Below are positions 42,128 through 54,174 of a stretch of 64,000 nucleotides of DNA, piece after piece. Every line of letters starts with the position of its first letter. Within the stretch, counting starts at the first letter, position 1. The DNA comes from Marinobacter changyiensis (GTDB lineage: Bacteria; Pseudomonadota; Gammaproteobacteria; Pseudomonadales; Oleiphilaceae), in assembly GCF_009193265.1 (NCBI RefSeq), contig NZ_VZZZ01000006.1:310001-374000 (forward strand). The letters run 5' to 3'. Both the position numbers and the translations under genes were made by a program. The notes below the pieces were generated by a model. That model was not told the DNA's origin, searched no databases, and saw only the letters and a program-made list of their open reading frames with translations.

Positions 42128-43312
42128 TTAAACGACTTCAAACAACCCGGCTGCGCCCTGTCCGCCACCGATGCACATGGTGACCACGACGTATTTCGCA
42201 CCCCGGCGTTTGCCTTCGATCAGGGCGTGGCCGGTAAGGCGGGAGCCGGTGACACCGTAGGGGTGACCGATGGAGATCGAGCCGCCGTTGACGTTGAGCT
42301 TGTCCATGGGAATACCGAGTTTGTCGCGGCAGTACACCACCTGGGAGGCGAAGGCTTCGTTAAGTTCCCACAGGTCGATATCGTCCATGGTCAGGCCGTT
42401 TCGCTCCAGCAGGCGCGGGATGGCGTACACCGGGCCGATGCCCATTTCGTCGGGCTCGCAACCGGCGACTGCAAAGCCGCGGAAGATGCCCATGGGCTCG
42501 ATGTTGTTTTTCTCGGCATAGGTGCTGTCCATCACCAGGCACACGGAGGCACCATCGGATAACTGGCTGGCGTTACCTGCGGTGACGAACTGCTCCGGGC
42601 CGCGAACCGGCTGCAAACCGGCCAACCCTTCCAGGGTGGTGTTAGGGCGGTTGCACTCGTCTTTGGTCAGGGTGACGTTCTTTTCGCTGACTTCGCCGGT
42701 TTCCTTATCCTTGACCTTCATCACTGCGTCAAAGGGAACAATTTCATCGTCGAAGTAGCCAGCTTCCTGGGCCGCAGCGGTGCGTTGCTGGCTGATCAGG
42801 GCATACTCGTCCTGAGCCTCGCGGCTGACGCCGTAGCGCTTTGCGACAATGTCAGCGGTCTCGATCATGGAAAGGTAGAGTTCCGGCTTGTTCTTCATCA
42901 GCCAGTCATTGGTGGCGTGGAACGCGTTCATCTTTTCGTTCTGCACCAGGCTGATGGACTCAACGCCACCGGCGACCATGGCGGGCACCTTTTCGGACAA
43001 CACCCGCTGGGCCGCCAGAGAGATGGCTTGCAGGCCGGAGCTGCAGAACCGGTTGATCGACATACCGGCAGTGGTGACCGGCAAGCCGGCCCGAATGGCA
43101 GCCAGGCGGGCCATATTGCGGCCCTGGGCGCCTTCCTGGAAGCTGGCACCGAGAATGACATCTTCAACGATGGCGGGGTCAATGCCGGCGCGCTCAACGG
43201 CATGCCGGATCACGTGTCCGGCCAGGTCCACACTGTGGGTATTGTTCAGGGCGCCCCGGTAGGATTTGCCGAGGCCGGTACGGGCTGTGGATACAATAAC
43301 TGCGTCAGACAT
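42128..43312 (-). CDS. fadA: Acetyl-CoA acyltransferase (thiolase)
   Basis: 394 residues from ATG 43312, with AAAGGAGAC upstream. Thiolase motifs are [17 protein letters not shown] (nucleophile Cys near 90), [20 protein letters not shown] (His) and [14 protein letters not shown] (second Cys). It performs the last step of beta-oxidation, cleaving 3-ketoacyl-CoA. It lies 14 bases after the FadJ-type gene and so forms the usual alpha/beta pair. The exact FadA/FadI assignment is uncertain. Confidence 0.9.
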   Translation of the reverse strand: MSDAVIVSTARTGLGKSYRGALNNTHSVDLAGHVIRHAVERAGIDPAIVEDVILGASFQEGAQGRNMARLAAIRAGLPVTTAGMSINRFCSSGLQAISLAAQRVLSEKVPAMVAGGVESISLVQNEKMNAFHATNDWLMKNKPELYLSMIETADIVAKRYGVSREAQDEYALISQQRTAAAQEAGYFDDEIVPFDAVMKVKDKETGEVSEKNVTLTKDECNRPNTTLEGLAGLQPVRGPEQFVTAGNASQLSDGASVCLVMDSTYAEKNNIEPMGIFRGFAVAGCEPDEMGIGPVYAIPRLLERNGLTMDDIDLWELNEAFASQVVYCRDKLGIPMDKLNVNGGSISIGHPYGVTGSRLTGHALIEGKRRGAKYVVVTMCIGGGQGAAGLFEVV

Positions 43313-43326
43313 AATCAAAGTCTCCT

Positions 43327-45420
<2,094 letters not shown>

Positions 45421-45784
45421 AACTCTCCTCCCGGATAAACAGATGACAGGTCACTGCAGGCAAAGCGTACTCAAAACAGCCCGCGTACGTCGACTTCAAC
45501 TGGGGTGTGTTGTTGGAATTCGTTTGTTGATCAACTTTCGAAATTAAGTTTTATCAAGCGGAACAGGCAAACAATGTACTACGACCATTTGGCGGCTTTC
45601 AACTCTATTCGGAGTTGCGAAACAGGATACACCGGTTAAACAAAAAATTTGACGTAATGGCGATCCAGTGCCTTAATTTTTCAGGTTTGGCAGCACGGAG
45701 TTTTGCCAAGCAAAACATGAAACCACAAAAACAATGAACTGGGGCAGGTTTGCCCTGCCTGATTGCCATTAAGGATAATAAAAA
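45421..45784. promoter_or_regulatory. Divergent intergenic region with palindromic operator candidate
   Basis: 364 bases between the beta-oxidation operon and the lipoprotein hydrolase gene, A/T-richer than its flanks and gene-free. A perfect palindrome GTTGATCAAC lies at 45526-45535, about 105 bases upstream of the fadJ-type start, and could bind a fatty-acid regulator. A hairpin GGGGCAGG-TTTG-CCCTGCCTG-like repeat precedes the hydrolase start near 45750. Confidence 0.45.
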
Positions 45785-47200
45785 ATGGTTTTTCGAAAAT
45801 TTCTTTCGCCTACTCTGATATTGACCTCCAGCCTTTTACTTGCTGCGTGCGGCAGTGACAGCAATAGCAACAACAACGACTCTGGTACTACCCCGGAAGC
45901 GACCCCGACGCGTGTGCAGGATGCCCGTAGCTTTGCCGTTGACCCGGCAACATTGCCTTTTAAATCGGCAGACGGCACTACTACCGATGCCTGGCACGGC
46001 GTAATGGACAACGGTGCGGGCTACCGCGTCGAAGTTCCGGACAACTGGAACGGGGTTTTGGTCATGTGGGCTCACGGTTACCGTGGCACCGGCGAAGAGC
46101 TGACGGTCAGCAACCCCCCGATGCGCGATTGGCTCATCGCCAATAACTACGCCTGGGCGGCCTCTAGCTACAGCAAGAACTATTACGATGTCCAAGCAGG
46201 TATCGAGGACACCAACGAACTGGCGCTGAAATTCACGACGATTGCCGCCGAAAACGGACGCACATTGTTCGCGCCCCACAAAACGTTAATCGTTGGGGAG
46301 TCCATGGGCGGTCATGTGGCGGCCGCGGCCGTGGAGCAGGAAACGCTTTCGTCAGCCCGCAACCAGGTTTTCTATGACGGCGCGCTGCCGTTGTGTGGGG
46401 TGGTTGGCGGTACCCATGAGTACGATTATCTGCTGGATGTCACATTTGCCGCGCAACACGTTGCAGATCTGGGGCCCGACAGCTTTCCAGCTGACTTTGA
46501 CCAGGCCGCTATTGATGCAGTGCTCTGGAACACGGTGCCGTCGTTTGCGCAGCAGGGCGACCCGACAGCAGAAGGCCTTAAACTCGAAGCTGCCGTCAGG
46601 GTCCTGAGCGGCGGTGACCGACCGGTGTTTGAGGCCGGCTTCCGGGGTGGGTTTTACAATGTGGTGATGGGAACCGGGGGGCGGGACGGCACCGTCAATG
46701 GCATTCTGGAGAAGGATCTGATGGGCAATATTGGTACGTTTTATCAACTGGATAAGGACCCGCTTCGCTCTGCGGAGGAGACCACATTCAACAATACCAT
46801 TCTGCGGGTCGAGGGTGACCCGGCAGCCAATGCACCCAGGGCTGAAGGGCTGCGATACTTTCCCGAGGTTAACGGACAGTTCAATGTGCCGGTGTTGACG
46901 CTGCATGGCCTGGGCGACCTGTATGTGCCTTTTGTGCATGAGCAGGTCTATCAGCGTCGGGCAGTTGCTAATGGCAGTGACCGATTGCTCGTTCAGCGGG
47001 CCATTCGCGCGCCGAGCCATTGCGACTTTACTGACAAGGAGCGCAACACCGCGTTCAGCGATCTGGTCGACTGGGTTAACACCGGCATCAGACCTGATGG
47101 CGATAATGTACTTGATGCAGAGAAAGTCGCTGCGGCAACTTATGGCTGCGATTTCTCCGACCCCGCACGTACTGACTTTATGGAAGCCTGTACACTCTGA
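45785..47200 (+). CDS. Alpha/beta hydrolase lipoprotein
   Basis: 471 residues. A signal peptide ends in lipobox LLAACGS (Cys21), so it is membrane-anchored in the envelope. A low-complexity linker (SDSNSNNNDSGTT) follows. The catalytic domain has WAHGYRGTG (oxyanion region), the nucleophile motif GESMGG (about 171), Asp in HGLGDLYVPF and His in APSHCDF, so a complete Ser-Asp-His triad. It probably cleaves esters outside the cytoplasm, releasing alcohols or acids for the catabolic genes nearby. The precise substrate is unknown. It ends at a strong terminator. Confidence 0.85.
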   Translation: MVFRKFLSPTLILTSSLLLAACGSDSNSNNNDSGTTPEATPTRVQDARSFAVDPATLPFKSADGTTTDAWHGVMDNGAGYRVEVPDNWNGVLVMWAHGYRGTGEELTVSNPPMRDWLIANNYAWAASSYSKNYYDVQAGIEDTNELALKFTTIAAENGRTLFAPHKTLIVGESMGGHVAAAAVEQETLSSARNQVFYDGALPLCGVVGGTHEYDYLLDVTFAAQHVADLGPDSFPADFDQAAIDAVLWNTVPSFAQQGDPTAEGLKLEAAVRVLSGGDRPVFEAGFRGGFYNVVMGTGGRDGTVNGILEKDLMGNIGTFYQLDKDPLRSAEETTFNNTILRVEGDPAANAPRAEGLRYFPEVNGQFNVPVLTLHGLGDLYVPFVHEQVYQRRAVANGSDRLLVQRAIRAPSHCDFTDKERNTAFSDLVDWVNTGIRPDGDNVLDAEKVAAATYGCDFSDPARTDFMEACTL

Positions 47201-47220
47201 CCTGATCACTATTCATTGGC

Positions 47221-47260
47221 AAACAAAAAAGGGAGGCTCCTGAGCCTCCCTTTTTTGTTT
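47221..47260. terminator. Bidirectional intrinsic terminator
   Basis: GGGAGGCT-CCTG-AGCCTCCC forms an eight-pair stem flanked by A6 and T6 runs that extend the pairing. It separates the convergent hydrolase and IclR genes. Confidence 0.92.
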
Positions 47261-47292
47261 CTTCAATCAATCGTTAAATCTGAGCGAACGAC

Positions 47293-48120
47293 TCACACCC
47301 CCAGTGATTCGATATCACTGCCCAGCATGGCGAGCTGGTGGGCGATGGATTCCCGCAGTTTCTCACCGGAAATCAGGTACGACGGTGCCGCGCAGGTAAG
47401 CGCCATAATAGTGCCGTCCTGCAACCTCACCGGCACGCCAGCGGAATTGATGTTGCGGTCCCACTCTCCCATAGACAGGCAGAAGCCATACTGCTTGAAG
47501 TCTTCCATTGCATGCTCCAGGCCCTCCCGCTTTTCTGCCCACGCCTCCGGGCCGTATTTCTCGGCCATGGAATCCGCCAGTACCTTGCGGGCTTTTTCAC
47601 TGACCGCGCAATAGTAGGCGCGGCCGGCAGAGGTGGTGGCCATTGGTAGCTTGAGACCGATTTCCATCCGCAACAGGGAGGCTTCCGGTGGCAGACGGTT
47701 TTCCACATAGATCATGTGCAGACGGTCACGGCAGGTCAGGCCCACAGACATGTTGGTGCGGCGGGCAAACTGGTCCATGTAAGGCTTCGCGAGCTGGCGC
47801 ACCTTGAGGTTGGATACATAGGCGTAGCCCAACGCCAGCACACCGGAGCTGAGCTGGTACTTTTCAAGGACCGGATTGTAGCTCAGGTAACCAAGCTGGG
47901 TCAGCGTATAGGTCATCCGCGATACGGTAGGCTTTGGCAGGTTGGTAAGCCGTGCAATATCCTGGTTGCCCAGAATCACTGACCCCTGACTGAAAGCACG
48001 CAACACATCCAGGCCCCGGGACAACGCCTCGACAAACTTCCGGTCTTTCTCGGGCTTGACAGGCCTGGCTTCGCCGGAAGCAATCATCAGCTCCGGGTTT
48101 TCTATCAATTGATCAGTCAT
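47293..48120 (-). CDS. IclR-family transcriptional regulator
   Basis: 275 residues. A winged-helix domain (about 28-95) contains RGLDVLRAFSQ and DIARLTNLPKPTVSRMTYTL (the recognition helix). The C-terminal effector domain has SVGLTCRDRLHMIYVENR, MATTSAGRAYYCAVS and INSAGVPVRLQDGTIMAL, typical of IclR. These regulators respond to small organic acids. It is divergent from the GhrA-like gene and near the glutaryl-CoA dehydrogenase gene, either of which may be its target. Confidence 0.9.
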   Translation of the reverse strand: MTDQLIENPELMIASGEARPVKPEKDRKFVEALSRGLDVLRAFSQGSVILGNQDIARLTNLPKPTVSRMTYTLTQLGYLSYNPVLEKYQLSSGVLALGYAYVSNLKVRQLAKPYMDQFARRTNMSVGLTCRDRLHMIYVENRLPPEASLLRMEIGLKLPMATTSAGRAYYCAVSEKARKVLADSMAEKYGPEAWAEKREGLEHAMEDFKQYGFCLSMGEWDRNINSAGVPVRLQDGTIMALTCAAPSYLISGEKLRESIAHQLAMLGSDIESLGV

Positions 48121-48391
48121 AGTGGTCGGGTATCCTCCAACGCCCTGCGTGTTGCCACGGCCCTGGTTTAGCTGCGATGAATGTTTTGTGGATGCATTTT
48201 AATCTGTGATCGCTTCAAGTACCACTGACAACAGACAAAAGTCGTGCCAAATTTGAAACGGTCTTCCTTTATGTTTAATAGTAGTGCCGAAATAATGACA
48301 TCACCACCGAGGTTTGATAGTTTTTTTTGGTAACCTATTTTGCCTTGCGGAACATTTAGCTCAAAATTCCACGAAAAACAGGACACCGAGC
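48121..48391. promoter_or_regulatory. Divergent promoter region between the IclR gene and ghrA-like gene
   Basis: 271 bases, A/T rich, no gene. A rightward promoter can be proposed near 48317: TTGATA, 16 bases, TATTTT, about 50 bases before ATG 48392. Several GAAA/TTTC-type half sites (for example CCGAAATAATG) are present; no single clear operator stood out. Confidence 0.4.
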
Positions 48392-49321
48392 ATGAAGATA
48401 TTGTTTGTAGCAGGCGATCCCAAGCCCGAACGCTGGACCGTGCCCACTCAGGCCCTGCTACCCGATGCCGAGATCCACGTATGGGATGCAGACGCGCCGG
48501 CCTGCGATGCTGACTACGCCATTGTATGGAAACCACCCGCGCAGTTGTTTGAGCGCGAAAAGAACCTCAAGGCCGTGTTCAACCTCGGAGCAGGTATTGA
48601 CGGTTTGCTGAAGGTTCCGAACCTGCCTGCCGATATCACCGTCGTGAGGCTGGAAGACGCCGGGATGGCCGTGCAAATGGCGGAATACGTCATGCACCAG
48701 CTCGTTGACATCACCCGCACCATGGCTGTCTACCGGGCGCAGAACGCCGAGGGCCGCTGGCAAATTCACCGCCCCATCAAACGCAGCGAATGGCCGATTG
48801 GTATCATGGGGCTTGGCCATATTGGCAAACGCGTGGCCCGCACCCTCGTCAGCCTGGATTACACCGTGCACGGCTGGGCACGGGGCGAGCATGAGATTGA
48901 CGGTGTCACCACCTGGTCCGGCGAAGACCACTTCGCCACGTTCCTCGGCAAGACCCGGGTACTGATCAACACCTTACCCCTGACCGAGGCCACCTGGGGC
49001 ATCATCAACCGGCAAACCCTGAGCGATCTCAGACCCGAAGCGGTCCTCATCAACGTTGGGCGAGGTGAACATCTGGTCGAAGAGGACCTGCTCACCGCCA
49101 TGGACGAAGGCCAGGTTATCCGTGCGGTGCTGGATGTGTTCAACCAGGAACCGCTACCGGAGGATCACCCCTTCTGGGCCCGGGGCAACATCACCATTAC
49201 CCCCCATATATCTGCCCGCACCCTACGGGACGATACCCTGAGGCAGATTACCGGCAAGATTCGCGACCACTCCGAAGGCAAGCCGATCAGCGGCATCGTG
49301 GACGTTGAGCGCGGCTACTGA
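48392..49321 (+). CDS. ghrA: Glyoxylate/hydroxypyruvate reductase A-like 2-hydroxyacid dehydrogenase
   Basis: 309 residues from ATG 48392, where similarity begins (MKILFVAGDP); the longer frame from 48314 has none. The NAD(P) motif is GIMGLGHIGKRVARTL, catalytic Arg in NVGRGEHLVEEDL, Glu in DVFNQEPLP and His in TPHISART, the full D-2-hydroxyacid dehydrogenase set with GhrA-like length. It reduces glyoxylate or hydroxypyruvate or a related ketoacid. It is divergent from the IclR regulator and followed by a 362-base gap before gcdH. Confidence 0.85.
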   Translation: MKILFVAGDPKPERWTVPTQALLPDAEIHVWDADAPACDADYAIVWKPPAQLFEREKNLKAVFNLGAGIDGLLKVPNLPADITVVRLEDAGMAVQMAEYVMHQLVDITRTMAVYRAQNAEGRWQIHRPIKRSEWPIGIMGLGHIGKRVARTLVSLDYTVHGWARGEHEIDGVTTWSGEDHFATFLGKTRVLINTLPLTEATWGIINRQTLSDLRPEAVLINVGRGEHLVEEDLLTAMDEGQVIRAVLDVFNQEPLPEDHPFWARGNITITPHISARTLRDDTLRQITGKIRDHSEGKPISGIVDVERGY

Positions 49322-49683
49322 GCCGCGCAAACCGGCTCAATGGTGGTAACACCCGGTGGCTATGAGCATCGCTATTACCGGGCGAAAACAGACATAACTT
49401 GCGAGCCAGCTCTGATCACCGATGACCCGCAAGGTGGCTTGCATTTAGGTAGCACCCGGATTAATCTAGAATACTTATTAATACAAAACTGTATTTCGCC
49501 TAACGAAACAGCATTGCCATTTTTGATAAGACAGGCGCTGATTAACATGTGCGTCAGTCAAGGTATTACCGCTGGAGTTGAGCGGGTCACAGACTGAACC
49601 ACGGCCGGTTGTTGCCGGTCAGAAAACCCCATTACAAGACATCGGCGACGCCGTTCGCCCCATTTAGATACAGGAGATAACCA
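49322..49683. promoter_or_regulatory. Intergenic region upstream of gcdH with inverted-repeat operator candidate
   Basis: 362 bases without a credible gene. An imperfect inverted repeat centred near 49500 has arms CTGTATTTCG and CGAAACAG around CCTAA, next to A/T-rich sequence (TTATTAATAC). This is the right setting for an activator or IclR-type site of gcdH. Confidence 0.4.
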
Positions 49684-50850
49684 ATGGCTTCCGCACCCTG
49701 GGATGACCTGCTGCAATTTGACAAGCAACTGGATGAAACCGAGCGTCAGGTTCGGGACAGCATTCGTGGCTTCTGTGACCAACGCTTGATGCCCGGCATC
49801 ATCGAGGCCAACCGGCACGAGAAATTCGACCGGTCCATCTTCACCGACATGGGCGAGCTGGGCATGCTCGGCGCCACTCTGCCGGAAGAATACGGCGGCC
49901 CGGGCCTGAACCATGTGTGCTATGGCCTGATTGCCCGGGAAGTGGAGCGCGTGGATTCTGCTTACCGTTCAGCGTTGAGCGTTCAGTCCTCACTGGTTAT
50001 GCATCCGATTTACTCGTTTGGCCAGGAAGCGCTGAAAAAGCGTGTACTGCCGAAACTGGCTTCCGGTGAACTGGTGGGCTGTTTCGGCCTGACCGAACCC
50101 AATCACGGTTCGGACCCCGGCGGCATGGAAACCCGTGCCAAGAAGGTCGACGGCGGCTATCTGGTCAGCGGCTCCAAGACCTGGATCACCAACTCACCGA
50201 TTGCAGACGTTTTCGTGATCTGGGGAAAGCTTGACGGTAAAGTCACCGGCTTTGTACTGGAGCGTGGCGCCAAAGGTCTGGACGCGCCGAAAATCGAGGG
50301 CAAATTCTCCCTTCGTGCCTCCGAGACCGGCTCCATCTTTATGGACGAGGTGTTTTGCCCGGATGAAAACAAACTGGAAGTCGAAGGCCTTAAAGGTCCG
50401 TTCAGTTGCCTCAACAAAGCCCGCTACGGCATCAGCTGGGGCTCACTGGGCGCGGCGGAGTTCTGCTGGCATGCGGCCCGCAACTACACCCTCGAGCGCA
50501 AGCAGTTCGGCAAGCCACTGGCGGCCAACCAGCTGATCCAGAAGAAGCTGGTAGATATGCAGACCGAGATTGCCCTTGGTCTGCAGGGTGCATTGCAGCT
50601 TGGTCGTCTGATGGACGCGGGTGAAGCCTCTCCGGATGCAATTTCTCTGATGAAGCGCAATAACTGCGGCAAATCACTGGACATCGCACGGGTGGCCCGG
50701 GACATGCACGGCGGTAACGGTATTTCTGACGAATACCATGTCATCCGCCACGTGATGAACCTGGAAGCAGTCAATACCTACGAAGGCACCCACGATATCC
50801 ACGCCCTGATCCTGGGCCGTGGTCAGACCGGTATTCCTGCGTTCGGTTAA
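49684..50850 (+). CDS. gcdH: Glutaryl-CoA dehydrogenase
   Basis: 388 residues. The acyl-CoA dehydrogenase fold is seen in [20 protein letters not shown] and [19 protein letters not shown]. The substrate-pocket and catalytic block [20 protein letters not shown] followed by [16 protein letters not shown] is nearly diagnostic of GcdH, with the catalytic Glu in YEG. It oxidatively decarboxylates glutaryl-CoA to crotonyl-CoA in lysine/tryptophan and glutarate catabolism. The nearby IclR regulator and TAXI TRAP transporter may belong to the same pathway. It ends at a strong terminator. Confidence 0.92.
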   Translation: MASAPWDDLLQFDKQLDETERQVRDSIRGFCDQRLMPGIIEANRHEKFDRSIFTDMGELGMLGATLPEEYGGPGLNHVCYGLIAREVERVDSAYRSALSVQSSLVMHPIYSFGQEALKKRVLPKLASGELVGCFGLTEPNHGSDPGGMETRAKKVDGGYLVSGSKTWITNSPIADVFVIWGKLDGKVTGFVLERGAKGLDAPKIEGKFSLRASETGSIFMDEVFCPDENKLEVEGLKGPFSCLNKARYGISWGSLGAAEFCWHAARNYTLERKQFGKPLAANQLIQKKLVDMQTEIALGLQGALQLGRLMDAGEASPDAISLMKRNNCGKSLDIARVARDMHGGNGISDEYHVIRHVMNLEAVNTYEGTHDIHALILGRGQTGIPAFG

Positions 50851-50873
50851 CACTGACGTTAAGACTGGAACAG

Positions 50874-50905
50874 AAAAGGCAGGGCCTCGCGGCCCTGCCT
50901 TTTTT
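50874..50905 (+). terminator. Intrinsic terminator after gcdH
   Basis: AAAGGCAGGGCC-TCGC-GGCCCTGCCTTT is a twelve-pair stem with a four-base loop followed by T's. It also ends the leftward TRAP permease gene on the other side. Confidence 0.95.
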
Positions 50906-50931
50906 ATGTCTGCTCAATGTAACGGCTGCGT

Positions 50932-52920
50932 TTACATCGCAGCCTGTTTCTCACTCCGGTTAGACCACCACACCAGCGCCAGGGCTGGCACAATCAGCAC
51001 CGCGCTGATCATCGTCAACTCCAGATTGGTGAGGGGCACCGGCCCACCGCCGGGAATCGCCAACAGCATACCGCCAGCAATCAGTGCCAGGCGTATCGGC
51101 CACTGGAGCACCCGGTAAAGCGACATGTTACCAATGCCCAGCAGGTAACCCTGCATGCCACCGGCAATCAACGCAACACCCACAATGGCCTGGGACAACA
51201 CCACCAGAATTTCATCCCAGGAACCCTGGAGGATCAGCGCCGGGTTCAATACGAACAGGAACGGAATGAAGTAAATCACGCTGCCCAGCTTCATGGCCTG
51301 AAAGCCGGTCTCCATTGCTCTCGCTCCCGCCACTGAAGCGGCGGCAAAGGCCCCCAATGCCACCGGCGGCGTGATGAAACTCAGCATACCCCAGTACAGA
51401 ATGAACAGGTGGACCGCCAGCGGATCCATACCGCCACCGTTGATCAATGCCGGCGCCAGAGCCACCGCCAGGAAGATATAGGCCGCGGTGACGGTCATAC
51501 CGATACCCAGTATGAAACTGGTCGCCGCCCCCATAAACAGCAGCACCAGAGTGTTGCCACCGGCCAGGAAAATCAGGTCGTTGGCAATGGTGCCTGACAT
51601 GCCGGTAACCGACAGTGCCCCCACCAGCAAACCGACGCCCGCCAGTATCGCAATGAGCTCAGCGAACAGCTTGCCGGCGCTGGAAAAGAAGTCTTTCACT
51701 TCCTTCCAGCCCCAGCGCTGGTAAGGCAACACCTGGTTGATCACCAGCAGCAAGGCGGTGGCATAGAATGGCGCAATCGCCTCCCGCCGCAGGAAGAACA
51801 GCAGCCAGATCAGCAGTACGAAGACGAAAATGAAGTACCAGCCTTCTTTCAGGGTCTGGCGCAGGGACGGCAACTCATCCGCCGGCAAGCCTTCAAGTTC
51901 GTGGCGGGCAGCATAAGCATCAATCTGGATAAACAGACCCATGAAGTACAGGAATGACGGAACCACCGCCGCCAGCGCAATGGTACCGTAAGGAATATTC
52001 AGAAAGCTGGCCATGATAAATGCCGTCGCACCCATGACCGGCGGCATCAGCACGCCACCGGTTGATGCACAGGCTTCAACACCGGCGGCATAGGACCGTC
52101 CGAAGCCCACCCGGCGCATGGCGGGGATAGACAACACACCGGTGGTAAGCACGTTGGTGATCACGCTGCCGCTCATGGACCCCATCAGGCCGCTGGAAAA
52201 CACTGCGACCTTGGCCGGGCCACCCCGGACATGGCCCAACAGGGCAAACGCCAGATTGATAAAGAACTTGCCGCCACCGGTCTGCTGCAAGGCCACACCG
52301 AACAACAAAAAGCCGATAACCAGGTTGGCAAAGGCCTGCAACGGAATGCCCATGACACTTTCACGACTCATGGCGTGATAGATCGCAGTCTGGGCAGGTG
52401 ACGATGGAAACCCTTGAATCGGCCCCGGCATCACATCCGCAAAGATCGGATACAGGCTCGCAAACCCCACAATGATACCGATCGGCCAACCTCCGGCCCG
52501 CCGCGCTGCCTCAAGGATCACGCCCCACAACAGGAAGCTCATCACGATGGCATAATCCGGCGCGTCGTACTCCCAGCCACTGTCCAGAATCTGTTCCGCG
52601 TTAAACACGAAGAAGCCGCACACCGAAACAGCGAACAGAAACAGCAGTATGTCGTACCAGGGCACAGTGGAGCGGGAAGCCTTGGCAAAAGCCGGCCAAA
52701 GCACGAAAACCAGTGGCAGCATCAGCGCTACCACAGTATAGAAGAACTGGCTTTCCACCGCTGTGACAACGGTGAACAGGCCAAGGTTAAACAGGTAATC
52801 GATCGCCAGCAGTGTCAGTGCCAGGGTCGCCACCCGGGGCACCCAGAGCCAGAATCCATCCAACTGGCGGATACCGGATATTTCACCCGGATTAACGGGT
52901 TGTTCCTGAGGCAAGCTCAT
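50932..52920 (-). CDS. TRAP transporter fused permease (DctQM-type, TAXI system)
   Basis: 662 residues with about 18 membrane helices. The N-terminal third corresponds to a DctQ-like part, and the remainder to DctM, with [39 protein letters not shown] and [20 protein letters not shown]. This fusion is typical of TAXI-TRAP systems. The binding-protein gene lies upstream, separated by a hairpin with a T10 tail. The substrate is unknown; glutarate or another dicarboxylate would fit the neighbouring gcdH. Confidence 0.9.
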   Translation of the reverse strand: MSLPQEQPVNPGEISGIRQLDGFWLWVPRVATLALTLLAIDYLFNLGLFTVVTAVESQFFYTVVALMLPLVFVLWPAFAKASRSTVPWYDILLFLFAVSVCGFFVFNAEQILDSGWEYDAPDYAIVMSFLLWGVILEAARRAGGWPIGIIVGFASLYPIFADVMPGPIQGFPSSPAQTAIYHAMSRESVMGIPLQAFANLVIGFLLFGVALQQTGGGKFFINLAFALLGHVRGGPAKVAVFSSGLMGSMSGSVITNVLTTGVLSIPAMRRVGFGRSYAAGVEACASTGGVLMPPVMGATAFIMASFLNIPYGTIALAAVVPSFLYFMGLFIQIDAYAARHELEGLPADELPSLRQTLKEGWYFIFVFVLLIWLLFFLRREAIAPFYATALLLVINQVLPYQRWGWKEVKDFFSSAGKLFAELIAILAGVGLLVGALSVTGMSGTIANDLIFLAGGNTLVLLFMGAATSFILGIGMTVTAAYIFLAVALAPALINGGGMDPLAVHLFILYWGMLSFITPPVALGAFAAASVAGARAMETGFQAMKLGSVIYFIPFLFVLNPALILQGSWDEILVVLSQAIVGVALIAGGMQGYLLGIGNMSLYRVLQWPIRLALIAGGMLLAIPGGGPVPLTNLELTMISAVLIVPALALVWWSNRSEKQAAM

Positions 52921-52950
52921 GTGGTCAGAGGCTCCGATGCGTTAATAGGT

Positions 52951-52999
52951 AAAAAAAAACGCCGGAGTACCACTGCCTGCTCGGCAACGAACCCCGGCG
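52951..52999 (-). terminator. Terminator-like attenuator between TAXI binding protein and permease
   Basis: On the minus strand CGCCGG pairs with CCGGCG around an inner hairpin (TTGCC...GGCAG), followed by a run of nine T's. It sits between the binding-protein stop (53014) and the permease start (52920). Read-through would give less permease than binding protein. Confidence 0.75.
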
Positions 53000-53013
53000 C
53001 AATGGCTCAGGTC

Positions 53014-54174
53014 TTAACGGAAAACCGGCTTCATGCCTTCTGCTTCCAGTGCTTTGGCCCGGGCCTCCATCCAGCCGCTACGGAATGCGTCCGCGTCTTC
53101 TGGCGGATTGGAGTCCATGAAGCTTTTCCAGGTGGTTTGCAGAAGCTCCTGGCGCTTGACCAGCTGATCCTGGTGCGCCTGCATGTCGTCGGTCCAGTGT
53201 CCGATTTCCTTGTAATACTCAACGACCGCATCGTGATAAGGAATTACCCACTGCATGTTCTGATTCTCAAGCGAGTAACCAGCGTTACCGGGCGCCGCGT
53301 CCTTATACTTGTCATGGTCCTCGATCAGCACGCGGATCAGACTGCTGGCGGTTTTGTCGTCCAGGCTCTTATTACCGACCAGAATCGGGTACGGATAGCT
53401 GGCGCCGATCCAGGGGCTGTCCTTGCCATAATTCTCGCCGGCGACAGCCGTGGCTGCGTGGGGCTGAAAATACGGCGCTACGGTCTTGAGGCGCTCCCAG
53501 CCTTCTTTATCATCGGGGTCCAGTTCCGGCCATACGATGCCCCTTGGGCTTGCGGCCAGCTGCTGCGCTGGCGGCGCCACGCTCATGGTAAACGCAGCAT
53601 CGGCCTGGTTCGCCACAATGCCTTCAAACGAGCGGCCATAACCCGGGAATTCCACCCGTTCAACGTCATCCCAGGTCAGGCCTCCAAAAGCCAGGAAGGC
53701 TTCGGTGCCGATATTCAGGGCATCATCACCACGAATGTAAGCAACCCGCTTGCCTTTCAGGTCTGCCGGCGTTTTTACGTTGATATCACCGGCGACCGCA
53801 ACACCCAGGCCAAAACTGGCAGTGGATGTGCTGATCAGACGAATGGGCTGCGGGCCCCAATCGGGATCTGCGAACAGCAATACACCTTCCGAGCCGTAGT
53901 AGCTGGCAATACCGCAGGCGCAGAGTGGCACTCGACCCATCCGCAACGGGGTCATGCGGGAAACATCGTTTTCACCTGGCAGAATACGTACCGAGGTGCC
54001 ATATTCATTTTGTAACAGATTGCCGATAGACACCATCTGGGTGTAGCCCGCTGATCCGGTCCCATACGCCGTCATGGCAAGGGTACTGGGCAGTTCGACA
54101 TTCTCGGCACTGTGGGCGAATAGTGGTGCAACACTTAATACACCGACGAGCAGACTTTTGTTAATTTTATGCAT
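53014..54174 (-). CDS. TAXI-family TRAP transporter solute-binding protein
   Basis: 386 residues with a signal peptide ending AHSAEN (about 23). TAXI features are MTAYGTGSAGYTQMVSIGNL, an NEYGTSVRILPGEND block, VKTPADLKGKRVAYIRG and WDDVERVEFPGYGRSFEG. It captures a small acid in the periplasm. The first gene of a two-gene operon, it faces the acyl-CoA dehydrogenase pair across 405 bases. Confidence 0.9.
   Translation of the reverse strand: MHKINKSLLVGVLSVAPLFAHSAENVELPSTLAMTAYGTGSAGYTQMVSIGNLLQNEYGTSVRILPGENDVSRMTPLRMGRVPLCACGIASYYGSEGVLLFADPDWGPQPIRLISTSTASFGLGVAVAGDINVKTPADLKGKRVAYIRGDDALNIGTEAFLAFGGLTWDDVERVEFPGYGRSFEGIVANQADAAFTMSVAPPAQQLAASPRGIVWPELDPDDKEGWERLKTVAPYFQPHAATAVAGENYGKDSPWIGASYPYPILVGNKSLDDKTASSLIRVLIEDHDKYKDAAPGNAGYSLENQNMQWVIPYHDAVVEYYKEIGHWTDDMQAHQDQLVKRQELLQTTWKSFMDSNPPEDADAFRSGWMEARAKALEAEGMKPVFR

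Noticed and set aside
49340-49597. 85-codon ORF upstream of gcdH
   Set aside because: No ribosome site, no similarity, and it covers the probable promoter and operator region of gcdH.
52414-54015. 533-codon open frame on the plus strand
   Set aside because: It is antisense to the TRAP permease and TAXI binding protein genes and crosses their intergenic terminator. No domain similarity.
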